A stretch of DNA of 16,018 bases from Hydnum rufescens UP504 (taxonomy: Eukaryota > Basidiomycota > Agaricomycetes > Cantharellales > Hydnaceae). The DNA is taken from NCBI GenBank assembly GCA_014904985.1, contig MU129173.1:56639-72656 (forward strand), given 5' to 3'. Below the pieces are notes generated by a model. The model was not told the origin of the DNA. It saw only the letters and a program-made list of their open reading frames with translations, and searched no databases. Position numbers and translations under genes: made by a program. How positions within the stretch are numbered: position 1 is the first letter of the stretch; each line of letters begins with the position of its first letter. This document shows positions 7,471 through 15,337 of the stretch, in pieces.

Positions 7471-8687
7471 TTTGGCATCTTTGAAGCTTTCACACAACCC
7501 ACCTCTTGTAGGGCCACCAGGGAATTCACAAAGACCATCCTGTACTCATCACATGGAAAATTACTTACTGGCCAGGACTAAACAAAATGGTCAAGGCATT
7601 GTACAATCTTGGCATCAATTATGTGCTCAATGGGCAAAATTCCTTTGGCACCATGCACAATATGGTGTAAGTGGGAAATGGGAAGGGAGGAAATCCGCCC
7701 AAGTCCATGATATGGAATCGAGAATTGAAAAGAGGGGAACCATGGGATTCAATCCAAATTTGAGGCTTGGAAGGAATGAAAGGTTCTTTGCGTGATAGAA
7801 TCTTAATGCTGTGTAAGGCAACAACCCCTGCTTCAAGCAATAGAAAACAAAGGAATAATATGGGTCACAAAACCGACACCCTTAAGGGCCTTCTCTTTGA
7901 GGCTAGACCAAAGTGGTAGTAGTCTAGTGGAATTCACCCAGGAAACCAGTGCAATACATCAGTGCCCTCAAAAACTGGGGAGAGGGGAAAAATGGTAGAA
8001 AATCGCATCTCCTGAAACTTAATATACATCACAAAAAAAAAAATGCTATTGGTAACCAGGAGAAAGGAATGGGGTTTAAGGTGAAAATTGATGAAAAGGA
8101 AAAATCAAGTATCAAAAGCCTTCAAAAACTGGAAAGGAGATATTCCCAAAAAATTAAAGGGTCGAGAATAGGGGATATGGCTTAAACCAAAGCTATTCCT
8201 CCTTCTCCTACTGCACAGAACCCTTGGGGAATGGTGAACTGGTTTTGTCCTAAGATGCTACCCTTCAATCAGATAATAAAGAAGGGCCAAGAGAATAATT
8301 TGCCATTTATAAATCAAAAAGCCAAGGCATAATGAATGAGAACCAGGGGGGAGTTAAAATTGCTAGGGAGATCCGAGTTTTTAATCCACTTGTTTTTCCC
8401 TTGGTAACCATTGGATGGGGACTGCTCGACAGGTTTTTCTAGGTGTGCTTGTCCTGAAACAAATCAGATTTCAAAAACTGACTGAGGCGAAAAATCAAAA
8501 AAATACGAAGGGAGATTATTGAAAAACCCAATAGTAATTCGACCTGGAACATGCAGTTTTAAATTTGTTCGGCTTCGTGGTGTTAGTATCGTCGAAACGG
8601 TGTTAATCATAGCTTTTCTGGCGCTCTCTCTTGCTGAGTCAATCTGAATCACAACTGAGGAAGATATTCTGCGTTTACTCCTTGAGA

Positions 8688-9375
8688 GCACCACCATGAC
8701 GAAGAATCGGTTAGCAAGGCACAGTTCCTACTCAGGCCCACAGGAACGATCGCGAACTCCTTCATGGATGCCTTTGTGATGAATCCATCATAAATTCCAA
8801 ACTCGAGGAGTGAAGGGTGAACAGGTACGAGAGCCCAGGCACCTCGGAAATATTGGAAGAAGGGGCCGATGGCTGGATGGAAGTTGATATCAAGTATAGC
8901 CCGATGGACATCCCTTTCAACACCGAATGAGTCGAGCCAGAGAATCGACCAGGAGGAGCTGCTCACACCGCACCACGATACTCTCCGCGGCAGTTTGAAA
9001 CTGCTCTTCCAGGTGACCAGATTTAGAAAGGGTGTTACGAAGCACCCCCAGGTACGGCATGGGGAGGCGGAACGTGTTCAGGGAATGTAGCATGTAATTT
9101 GAGCGTTTCCGCTATGCGCGAGAGGTCTTCGTCAGTCATCGGGTCATCGACTGCAATTCGAGACTCGAGAGCGGCATCACGGTGCAACTGGGTGTCCTCG
9201 TCGCAGCCCATCGGTTGGGCCGTCCGGATGCGAATTACGCGTTACGCGTGGGTCCCATTTCCCGGGCAGACCGAGGTGTTGAGTACAAGGCTTAGTTGGA
9301 TGTGTGTGAGGATGTCAGAGGCCAATGAGTCGGACGGACCGTCGTAGTTGGGTGGAGGAACAGGTTCCCAGACTT
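8688..9375. repeat. NLR-derived direct repeat, copy A
   Basis: Matches 15338-16018 in the same orientation at roughly 90 percent identity by eye, mostly transitions plus small indels. Copy A has an extra 7-8 bases at about 9233-9248 (attacgcgttacgcg versus aataacgc). The homology begins with gca-cc-ccatga and continues to the window end on the B side. Confidence 0.93.
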
Positions 9376-10000
9376 GTCTACGAGCGAGTCCTTCTCGGCC
9401 TCCGTCACCCAATCCGAGGGGAATATCAAGATCAAGCTTCTGCGGAATTTTTTGCCAATTCGATGGAGGTGAAGAAGCAGATGTCTTCCTGAACGGACAG
9501 CGGCCTTGAGATCGTGAAGAACCGTCCTTGGGAGGTCGGAGGCTTTGTCAAACACTGAGGATAGGTGAGATTGAGGACTGATGATCAAGTAGGAGGGGGT
9601 TCGTACGTGAAGATGCAAGTCGGAGAATATATGTAGCACCCCCTCTCATCGCAGAACGTCAAGGAAGATTGTGAGCGCCGAAGGGAATTTATTTTGAGAA
9701 GTGAGGTCAATAGTTCCTTGCGTCTGAGTGTCAAATCTTTTCTCACGGCTCCCACGCCAGCATCCTTGAACCCTTGAAACATGGGATTCTGATTGTGCGA
9801 GTTGGAAGGCGAGGTGTGGGAAAGATCTCGTAAAGGTTTGACAGCGTCCGGGAGAAGAAGCTAGCAATTGCTCCTGGGATGGCCTTCGTTTTCAGTGGCG
9901 GTTTTCGCACTTGCCCACTCCAGGTCCGCCGAGCCAGTACGCAGGTGGAACCCAACCACCGGGAGGAACATTACCATGGGTAAGGAACCTACAGACTTGA
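8690..10000 (-). pseudogene. NACHT-domain NTPase (NLR-type) pseudogene
   Basis: Fungal NACHT proteins are STAND NTPases of the NLR type, used in non-self recognition and programmed cell death. On the minus strand, homologous pieces appear in order but in changing frames: AYWLGGPGVGKC (Walker A, 9907-9930; the usual S/T after K is C), AIASFFSRTLSNLYEIFPT (about 9810-9870), HLAFQLAQSE, MFQGFKDAGVGAVRKDLTL and ELLTSLLKIN (about 9680-9780), ALTIFLD (9665-9690, the start of Walker B). The expected acidic end CDERG follows only in another frame after a small deletion. Next come LSSVFDKASDLPRTVL and SDWVTEAEKDSLVDKSGNLF (about 9360-9570), typical of the NACHT C-terminal half. The C-terminal winged-helix/linker region follows at 8690-9160 (PMTDEDLSRIAETLKL; HPSLLEF). 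At least five frame changes and several stops rule out function. The N-terminal effector domain and C-terminal repeats are not visible. Confidence 0.8.
9907..9930 (-). other. Walker A remnant of the NLR pseudogene
   Basis: GGPGVGKC on the minus strand matches GxxGxGK[S/T] except for Cys at the last position (TGC, one base from AGC Ser). Confidence 0.75.
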
Positions 10001-10198
10001 GCGAGGGACGTCCCACTATGACCACCAATAGCAGCATTGACTGAAAGAGCTCGGCACCAGTACCTAAACATCCTTGACCCCGAGCGATCGAAGGGTAGCT
10101 CACTTATAGACTAGGACTAGAAGTGAATTTGCATCAAGGATTCACCGCGGATTTCGAAATTCGGAGTACGACGCAAAGGTGCTTCGATTGGGATATAT

Positions 10199-10253
10199 CG
10201 TACTGTAATCTGGGGGAGGAGGCGGACCCAAAGATTTGGGCGTGTACAGTACG
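10199..10253. repeat. 55 bp hairpin-ended short repeat, copy 1
   Basis: The ends cgtactgta (10199-10207) and tacagtacg (10245-10253) are perfect 9 bp inverted repeats, and the middle contains a second stem, cccaaa-ga-tttggg. The 42 bases 10210-10251 recur exactly at 14603-14644. Confidence 0.9.
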
Positions 10254-10680
10254 TGGTCGGGCGGTGAGACATCACCACAATTTTATGTCATCTGATGCTT
10301 GTAAGCAGCTTCGCATCCCAAATAAATGAATGGGGGCGGCAACTAGCTTTTGTCTTGCAATTGAAGCCTCTGGTATACGAGTTCAGAGCTCTCCGATGGA
10401 ACGTGCGATAACACTCAGGTGTTCCCATGACTGCCCCCGCGATAACCCTCTAATTGGCATGGGCCACCTTTCTCAATCGAGCATGTGCCTATTACACCGA
10501 CATAATGCGGAAATAAGAGGATTCCTGCCACTTTCCACTATTAGGTATGCACTCTTTCAGGGCCACTCCGCCTTGGCAACCTGGTGCCCCGTCTAGCGCC
10601 CGAACCCGTTCTACCTGCATTGATTGTTTCTCGAGCATACAAGATGTAGTGCCGAACCTCTCTGGGTTTCTGCACCGGAA
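10254..10680. other. Stretch without a recognisable gene
   Basis: Short frames are open on both strands but none shows a recognisable motif. It lies between the NLR relic and the pheromone-like gene and would contain the distal promoter of the latter. Confidence 0.4.
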
Positions 10681-10699
10681 CAATCAGTATCCAACCCAG

Positions 10700-10706
10700 T
10701 ATTTAA
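10700..10706 (+). promoter_or_regulatory. TATA-like element upstream of the pheromone-like gene
   Basis: TATTTAA, 47 bp before the ATG at 10753. A second tataaa at 10748-10753 overlaps the ATG and is too close to serve a transcript that includes this start. Weak motif; position is the only support. Confidence 0.3.
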
Positions 10707-10752
10707 CGCATACATCGAGTCAACAGGCGGTCGCTGCTCCTCCGGCATATAA

Positions 10753-10893
10753 ATGGATTTCTTCACTACTCTTTTCTTCAATGCGTCCGCCGCAACCTCA
10801 TCACCCGACCTTGCCACAGGCGAGGGAGACATCGAGAACCAACAGACTCAGTATCCCCCCAATAATACGGTTGGGGCTTGCGTTATTGCATGA
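10753..10893 (+). CDS. Probable lipopeptide mating pheromone precursor
   Basis: A short intact frame of 46 codons with stop TGA. Basidiomycete pheromone precursors are about 35-100 residues, often start MD-x-FTT-, and end in a CaaX box. The Cys is farnesylated, the last three residues are removed and the Cys is carboxyl-methylated, and the N-terminal part is clipped at a polar/charged dipeptide. The secreted lipopeptide signals through a Ste3-type receptor of another mating type. Seen here: start MDFFTTLFFNAS, a hydrophobic beginning, an acidic middle (GEGDIEN, residues 23-29), and the end TVGACVIA with CVIA as CaaX (C43-A46). If cleavage follows E28-N29, the mature peptide would be about 14 residues (Q30-C43). 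It is in a good context (ataaATGG) and has no stops or frameshifts, unlike its neighbours. No Ste3-like receptor is visible in the window. It could be a chance frame, but start, length, composition and C-terminus all agree with the family. Confidence 0.78.
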   Translation: MDFFTTLFFNASAATSSPDLATGEGDIENQQTQYPPNNTVGACVIA

Positions 10894-11815
10894 TGGTCAG
10901 TCTACTTCTCCCTACCATTGCGCATTCCCCACATAGTGCATTTTGCTCATTTCCGACTCCATGTCTCCGATTGCAGTTCGTTTCCCCGCTCGTGTGTATC
11001 GTGCACTGCCGTGGAAGTTTTGGCTGGTCTCCAGACTTGTCCCTCGTTCTGCGCGTTGTCCTACACTTATTGGGGCTCTGTTGGAGTTGTTGCGTCTTGG
11101 ACCCATGTATTAGCCCATAGTGTGCTATCCCCCTGTTGATACTTGTATTGCAAAAGCCTGTTAGGTGCCCTCACCATTTCGCGAACGAGTAACAGTCGAA
11201 AGAATGGATTTGCAATCGGGCCACAGTGGTCGTAGGAAGTGTAGTGCGCCCATGATGAAGACTCTTCGCGGAGGGTCTTTTGACGTTTTTGAACGTCCCC
11301 GCTTTCGGGTCTGCCGATCTGATGGTACCGGTCCCTCCAACAGCCACCTCACCTTCTGGTCTTTTCATCCACCTTTCAAACTGGCCTGCCTTTCCTCCGA
11401 GTATTCCGTCCCTTCCAATCCATCATCTTATAGCCAAAAGACAGATTGAAAGGACTTCCAGTGTCCAGTTTAATTTATACATCTCCGTGAGTCTCCAACA
11501 GATTAACAGAGGTGTAGTCTCCTGGGACTCCATTCGAGGATTTAGGTGGGTGGTGGCCAGTTCCTAATATACCAGATTTGGGTTGGAGCTGTTCAAACGG
11601 TTGGATACACAGTAAACATTGTGGCTAGTAAAGCACCACTGTCGTCTTTTTCGCAATTCATGTTGCCGAGCGTCGACGTCAGGCTCAGCGATGTCAGTTC
11701 GGCACCATGCAATTCATGAACCAGTCTCTGTTCTTCAAGCTGCACATAAACAAAGCTGGCCCAACTAGGGAGGAAAACAGCTTTGTGGTGTTGAGAAGTG
11801 GGCCGCATGGGGCTA
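10894..11815. other. Stretch without a recognisable gene
   Basis: Contains the 3' flank of the pheromone-like gene. Plus-strand frames at 10878-11139 are hydrophobic in places and 11165-11449 is open, but none matches a known family, including Ste3-type receptors. Confidence 0.4.
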
Positions 11816-11819
11816 GAAT

Positions 11820-12317
11820 TTGCGTGCCACTGCCGAACGAGCCCGAGTGAATGTCCTTCCCGATGTTGACGCTGACGTGATTAATGTCAAACCGACCGAT
11901 TGGCGAAGCTCGGTGCCAGATCGCTTCTCGAGGCCTGGATCCAAATCCAGAGGGAACCCCGATACCCTTGCGAAGTGGGAAGTGGGGACTCCGAGGAGGG
12001 ACGAAGGAGAGCCCCAGGCGATATATGGGTGAAAAAAAAACGCGGTTGGACGTAGTATCCTTCCTGGCGGAGATGGTTCGGAGTATCGACGAGTCCCAAC
12101 GAGAGGCCGTGAGACTGATCGAATCAAGGCAAATTGAGACATTTCATGCAGGCCGCCACCTACCTCGAATTTAACACTTACAAAGGCTCTTGTCATTTGT
12201 AAATGTGGTGAAACAGGTAACGGAGGCCTTCTAACGAGCAACCATGAGCATATTATACGAAGCTGTCATAAGATCAAGACATACGCCTCGGTAGAGTGGC
12301 TGCTGAGCGATTAACTG
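11820..12317 (+). pseudogene. Possible decayed protein-coding relic, unknown family
   Basis: Three plus-strand segments in different frames have a coding-like composition: VLPDVDADVINVKPTDW and following (11847-12029), then after an A9 run (12033-12041) LDVVSFLAEMVRSIDESQRE (about 12047-12106), then LTKALVICKCGETGNGG to the stop at 12317. The A run is a likely frameshift site. A GTGAGA..GCAG pair (about 12108-12150) could be a 43 bp intron, but that is short. The middle segment suggests a charged helix. No family is recognised; the minus strand is also open here, so this call is weak. Confidence 0.22.
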
Positions 12318-12593
12318 TTCTTCACATCCCCCCCATTGGTGCCCACACAGAAATGTGGGGAGACATAATGATGGGTGAGGTCCTAATTCCGGCTTAGTAT
12401 TCGTCGCGGAAGGTGTCGTAAGGGTGGAGCCGTTTGATGCAGCATCAGTACCATTCCTTCGATAAGGGAATGCAATTCGGGAATGACGTCACGGATCACG
12501 TGGTGAAGCAAATGCAGTAGGTAGCGGCGACAAGCGCCAATCCCCGACTCTCATGTCCGAGATCATGTGATGTATGGACAAAAACAGAATGAA
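12318..12593. other. Non-coding stretch with a TGACGTCA palindrome
   Basis: No gene seen. TGACGTCA (12484-12491, a CRE/bZIP-type site) and CACGTG (12497-12502, an E-box) lie 5 bp apart, downstream of the RAD7-like relic. Either could be chance. Confidence 0.3.
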
Positions 12594-13150
12594 TCAATTG
12601 GGAGGTTGATGGTCCACCTCCACATGGTCTTTCTCCTCATCCTCGTGCCCCTTGCGCTGCTGCTTGGGAGCAACAGGCCTTTTGAACGGATCAATGCCAG
12701 AAGCCTTAGCACAATCATGGCAGAGGTAGCCAGGTGGAGGAGACGCGGCAGGGATATGGCGTGTCTGACAGGCATGACGCGTGTAATCAGGAACTACTCA
12801 TTCAGGACTCGAGGGATAACGTACCACGGTGAACTTTTTCGAGTATTTGGTGCAGTTCTTGAAAGATCCAATACCTTCGTCATCCTCATAGTCACCGTCG
12901 CTTCTTCTTGGCCTGAGCTGCGGCTCTCACCTTCGCCTTCGCCACTGGTTTCTCACTCTGCAGGAAAGGATGCCGATGATCTGACTCACTTTTTGCTTCC
13001 TAGTCCGCGTCATAGGCGTGGGAGACGGAACAGCACTGGAAGGACCGGCACCACTTCGGTATCTGGTTCGCTTTGATTCTCTTCATTCTGTGCTTGATTG
13101 TCACGCCTCCTGTTGTATGCGCTAATAGGACCAGTCTCGATGCCCTATTC
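12594..13150 (-). pseudogene. RAD7: RAD7-like DNA repair protein, N-terminal fragment
   Basis: RAD7 works with RAD16 in global-genome nucleotide excision repair. Fungal orthologues have a basic, low-complexity N-terminus, a small Cys-rich zinc module, then leucine-rich repeats. On the minus strand: QAQNEENQSEPDTE (about 13060-13110); a Lys/Ala-rich basic run KAKVRAAAQAKKKRR (about 12905-12960); then, one frameshift later, DEGIGSFKNC and KKFTV ending at 12825. A 60 bp intron follows, and the next exon continues TRHIPAASPPPGYLCHDCAK and ASGIDPFKRP before stopping at 12594. Joining KFTV to TRH across the intron restores the family's FTVTR motif, which strongly supports both intron and identity. 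In the first Cys pair the second Cys is Tyr (NCTKY), while the second pair (LCHDC) is intact. Two or three frameshifts and the loss of all LRRs mark it as a relic. Identity is from remembered family features and was not searched. Confidence 0.7.
12765..12824 (-). other. Intron within the RAD7-like relic
   Basis: Minus-strand donor GTACGT, branch-like CTGAT about 25 bases from the end, acceptor CTGTCAG; 60 bp, typical of basidiomycetes. Removing it keeps the reading frame and skips an in-frame TGA. Confidence 0.75.
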
Positions 13151-13455
13151 CTGTGCCCGGACTCAGCGAATCTTGACGAACTTGAAAGGCACACGCTGTG
13201 ATGTCAATCAAATCAGACCATCCGTCTCGGATCCATAAGACCGACGAGAGAAGGCAATTGGCCGTGTTCTAGCCATAGCTCCTGCAAGGAACTGGTGCCC
13301 GAAGGGCAGGGCTAGATGGACAGCAATGATCGGAACGATTCTAGTCACGCGCACGCTCAATTGACCGCGGACAATTAGGGGGTGAATGAGTGGAAGCCTG
13401 AGATAAAGAGGGAATGTCGGAGTATCCGTTTCCTCTTCATGACATGGAGCTAGAG

Positions 13456-13506
13456 CCTTCAGCCCGTTCTGACACACGGGCTGAAGGGTGGTTCTTCACG
13501 AAGAAC
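13456..13506. repeat. Two adjacent perfect hairpins
   Basis: ccttcagcccg (13456-13466) pairs with cgggctgaagg (13477-13487) over 11 bp with a 10 base loop. Four bases later gttctt/aagaac (13491-13506) forms a 6 bp stem around cacg. The surrounding sequence 13150-13637 shows no recognisable gene. Confidence 0.8.
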
Positions 13507-13661
13507 GGAGCAAGCCAAGAGAATGCTGGCATGTAGGTACATCTCGCAGAATCGTGTAGGCCAGAAAATGAAGAGGAATCAATTATGATTTCGAGTAAAC
13601 AAACCTCGAAAACGTACCCGTATAGTGGCGGATAATCTCAGATATAACCTAGATATGAGTC

Positions 13662-13890
13662 CCAGGGAGAAGCCATTCCATGGATGGGGTCATAGGGAGT
13701 TTGGAGCCGGTCAGCTATGACAAAAGTCCCAGCAGGCGGCGCTGCGAGGCTACCGCAAGGATCGTAGAGCTCCGCGGAAGGGAGGAGCGCATTATCGTCG
13801 TAGTACAAAGAAGAGGGGGGCATATATTGATCTGTAGAGCCCCAGTGCCAGGGAGAAGGCATTCTATGGATGGGGTCGTGGGGGGCTTGG
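13662..13890. repeat. 43 bp direct repeat flanking exon 3 sequence
   Basis: ccagggagaagccattc and following (13662-13703) recurs at 13848-13890 with a few substitutions. In the minus-strand reading it gives two copies of a DPIH-x-M-x-SPW peptide, one near each end of exon 3. Confidence 0.8.
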
Positions 13891-13963
13891 GGCTTTTCCT
13901 TCGGCGGGCGCGGTTTTCATGTGGTGGGTATTTGACTGTTGTGTGGATTTTGCTGTGAATGAC

Positions 13964-14048
13964 CTATAAAGAATAATGAGTTAAAAAATTAAAAAGCCCG
14001 TCATCAAAAAAACTATCCCGCTGAAGCAGGTCTGGAATTGTACCTTAC
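13964..14048 (-). other. Predicted intron 2 of the unidentified spliced gene
   Basis: 85 bp; donor GTAAGG, T-rich end with TTAAC as possible branch site, acceptor TTTATAG on the minus strand. Confidence 0.5.
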
Positions 14049-14145
14049 TCGTCATGTTATTAAGGGGCGAGCATTCGTGCGGGTTCACGAGCAGCTCGAC
14101 GTGCGCGTTCTCGACTGCTTGTTTGTACGGGTAGGGACCTGTGTC

Positions 14146-14196
14146 CTAGAATAATGAAAGGAAAATTAATGAAAGAGGGGGAAAAAAAAAACTTAC
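14146..14196 (-). other. Predicted intron 1 of the unidentified spliced gene
   Basis: 51 bp; consensus donor GTAAGT, pyrimidine tract, possible branch ATTAAT, acceptor TTCTAG. It is one of the best splice-site pairs visible in the window. Confidence 0.65.
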
Positions 14197-14202
14197 CTCC
14201 AT

Positions 14203-15337
14203 GCCCGTTATAGCAAATGTAGTTCGTTTGACGTGTTCTCATTTGGTATGTTGTCGTTGAACGAGTCGTTGTTTGTCACAATGTTGTGTCGTTTGGTGTA
14301 TTTCCGTTTGGGGCTCGTGCGGGTGGTGGTTCAGATAGTCAATGCCAACTCCAGATTTCAATACTGGAGATCCAGAGTATATTCGTGAACCGGGACCCAG
14401 CTGATAAACAACGTTATTGGGGCCCACCTAACATTGCCGTATGTCATGTCTGCCCCCTACAAGCATACTGAACAACCGAGATCCAGTTAAGCTACTGTAC
14501 GTTCCCCAGCGAGAACGATGTTGGTGCGCTTGTGCTTCAAAATACAACCGATAACAGAGTATCCGGTGTTTATGCCGATGAGGTTATGGCACGTCCGTAC
14601 TACTGGGGGAGGAGGCGGACCCAAAGATTTGGGCGTGTACAGTAGGCCGATGAGGTTATGGCGTGTTTCGAGGCAAGAATGAGACAAAAGTCACCTGACA
14701 ACCTCATTCCCTTTCTTACGTAAACGTAAGAGTCGGGGATGCGTCCATTGGAAAGCAGGATGGGCAACAAAATGCCTGTAGCCCATTGGACCATCCAAGG
14801 GGTACGCACTTACAGTATAGGGCTTTGATGTGTTACTGGGTCAGATGACGGGACTGTGCACAGAAAATCAGAGTTGGTGGGCATCATATGGACTGACACG
14901 TTGCACAGTCGAGGGTACCGATGGTGGGGGAGAGTTGGTAACGACTTTCTGCCTCATCATGAATGCCGTAATACGGCGTTACACTACAAATTGGGCGGCA
15001 AAGAGGTCAATAAGATTTTGAGGAGAACGCGTTAGTGAGGCATACAAGAAATCTCTTGTATTCAAGGCAAGATCTCGAGTAAGACTCTTCCAACAATGGA
15101 GAGCCGTTCGGACAGACTGACTCAAGACCGGAGGACAAACCGATAGTGCCGTGTAATCACGCAAATACAGGAAGATCGAGGCTGAATTCTCGACACCGAA
15201 AAATACTGAAACAGTGGGTCTTTTCCATGTTGAACACTTCAACACCTTTACCTAGACATTTGCTGCATGCGTCATATGGGGACTTTCTCTTCAAAGTCCC
15301 TCTACTTCCAGGAACGAGCTACGTCCTGTTTTAGATG
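14203..15337. other. Stretch without a recognisable gene
   Basis: Minus-strand frames (for example 14487-14687, 14600-14809, 14979-15245) have mixed composition and no known motif. tcttacgt-aa-acgtaaga (14714-14731) is a perfect 8 bp hairpin. The only organised feature is the short inserted repeat at 14574-14662. Confidence 0.4.
14591..14645. repeat. 55 bp short repeat, copy 2, framed by 17 bp direct repeats
   Basis: The 42 bases 14603-14644 are identical to 10210-10251. The copy lies exactly between two perfect copies of gccgatgaggttatggc (14574-14590 and 14646-14662), as a recent insertion with a target-site duplication would. One end lacks part of the 9 bp inverted terminus present in copy 1. 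Confidence 0.88.

Larger units (their letters stand above)
6553..8690. other. Gene-poor, repeat-like stretch
   Basis: No protein family is recognised in any frame over about 2.1 kb. The plus-strand frame 6553-6879 (108 codons) has a plausible composition but no motif. 7500-8400 is A-rich with an 11-base A run near 8035. 7099-7160 (ggggtcttctggcttcgcct and following) resembles fungal LTR edge sequence but shows no partner. The stretch probably consists of old transposon remains. Confidence 0.5.
13638..14202 (-). pseudogene. Spliced gene or relic of unknown family (three exons)
   Basis: Two introns read cleanly on the minus strand: 14146-14196 (GTAAGT to TTCTAG) and 13964-14048 (GTAAGG to TTATAG). 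From the ATG at 14202 the spliced reading runs MEDTGPYPYKQAVENAH and LVNPHECSPLNN, then into exon 3 in the same frame as the long open stretch ending at 13638 (SSLYYDDNALLPSAELYDP, PAGTFVIADRL). One in-frame TGA near 13917 interrupts exon 3. A different donor 4 bases downstream (GTACAA) avoids it and gives another frame with the basic stretch NRARRRKSPKPP. The CA-rich sequence to the right of the ATG resembles a fungal 5' UTR. A regulatory protein is suggested by the Tyr/Asp/Pro/Ser-rich tail but no domain is certain. Confidence 0.45.

Noticed and set aside
7949..8185. Lys-rich plus-strand frame
   Set aside because: Its composition follows the local A-rich DNA; no motif or start context supports a gene.
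10878..11139. Hydrophobic plus-strand frames just after the pheromone-like gene, considered as a Ste3-type receptor or a second pheromone (one ends CISP)
   Set aside because: No seven-helix pattern or receptor motif is visible, and CISP lacks the aliphatic second position and the typical precursor features.
12567..13076. Plus-strand open frame of 169 codons
   Set aside because: It runs antisense to the RAD7-like relic, whose intron and Cys motifs give stronger evidence for the minus strand.
13680..13958. Plus-strand open frame of 92 codons
   Set aside because: Antisense to the spliced minus-strand reading; composition is Arg/Gly-rich and it has no motif.
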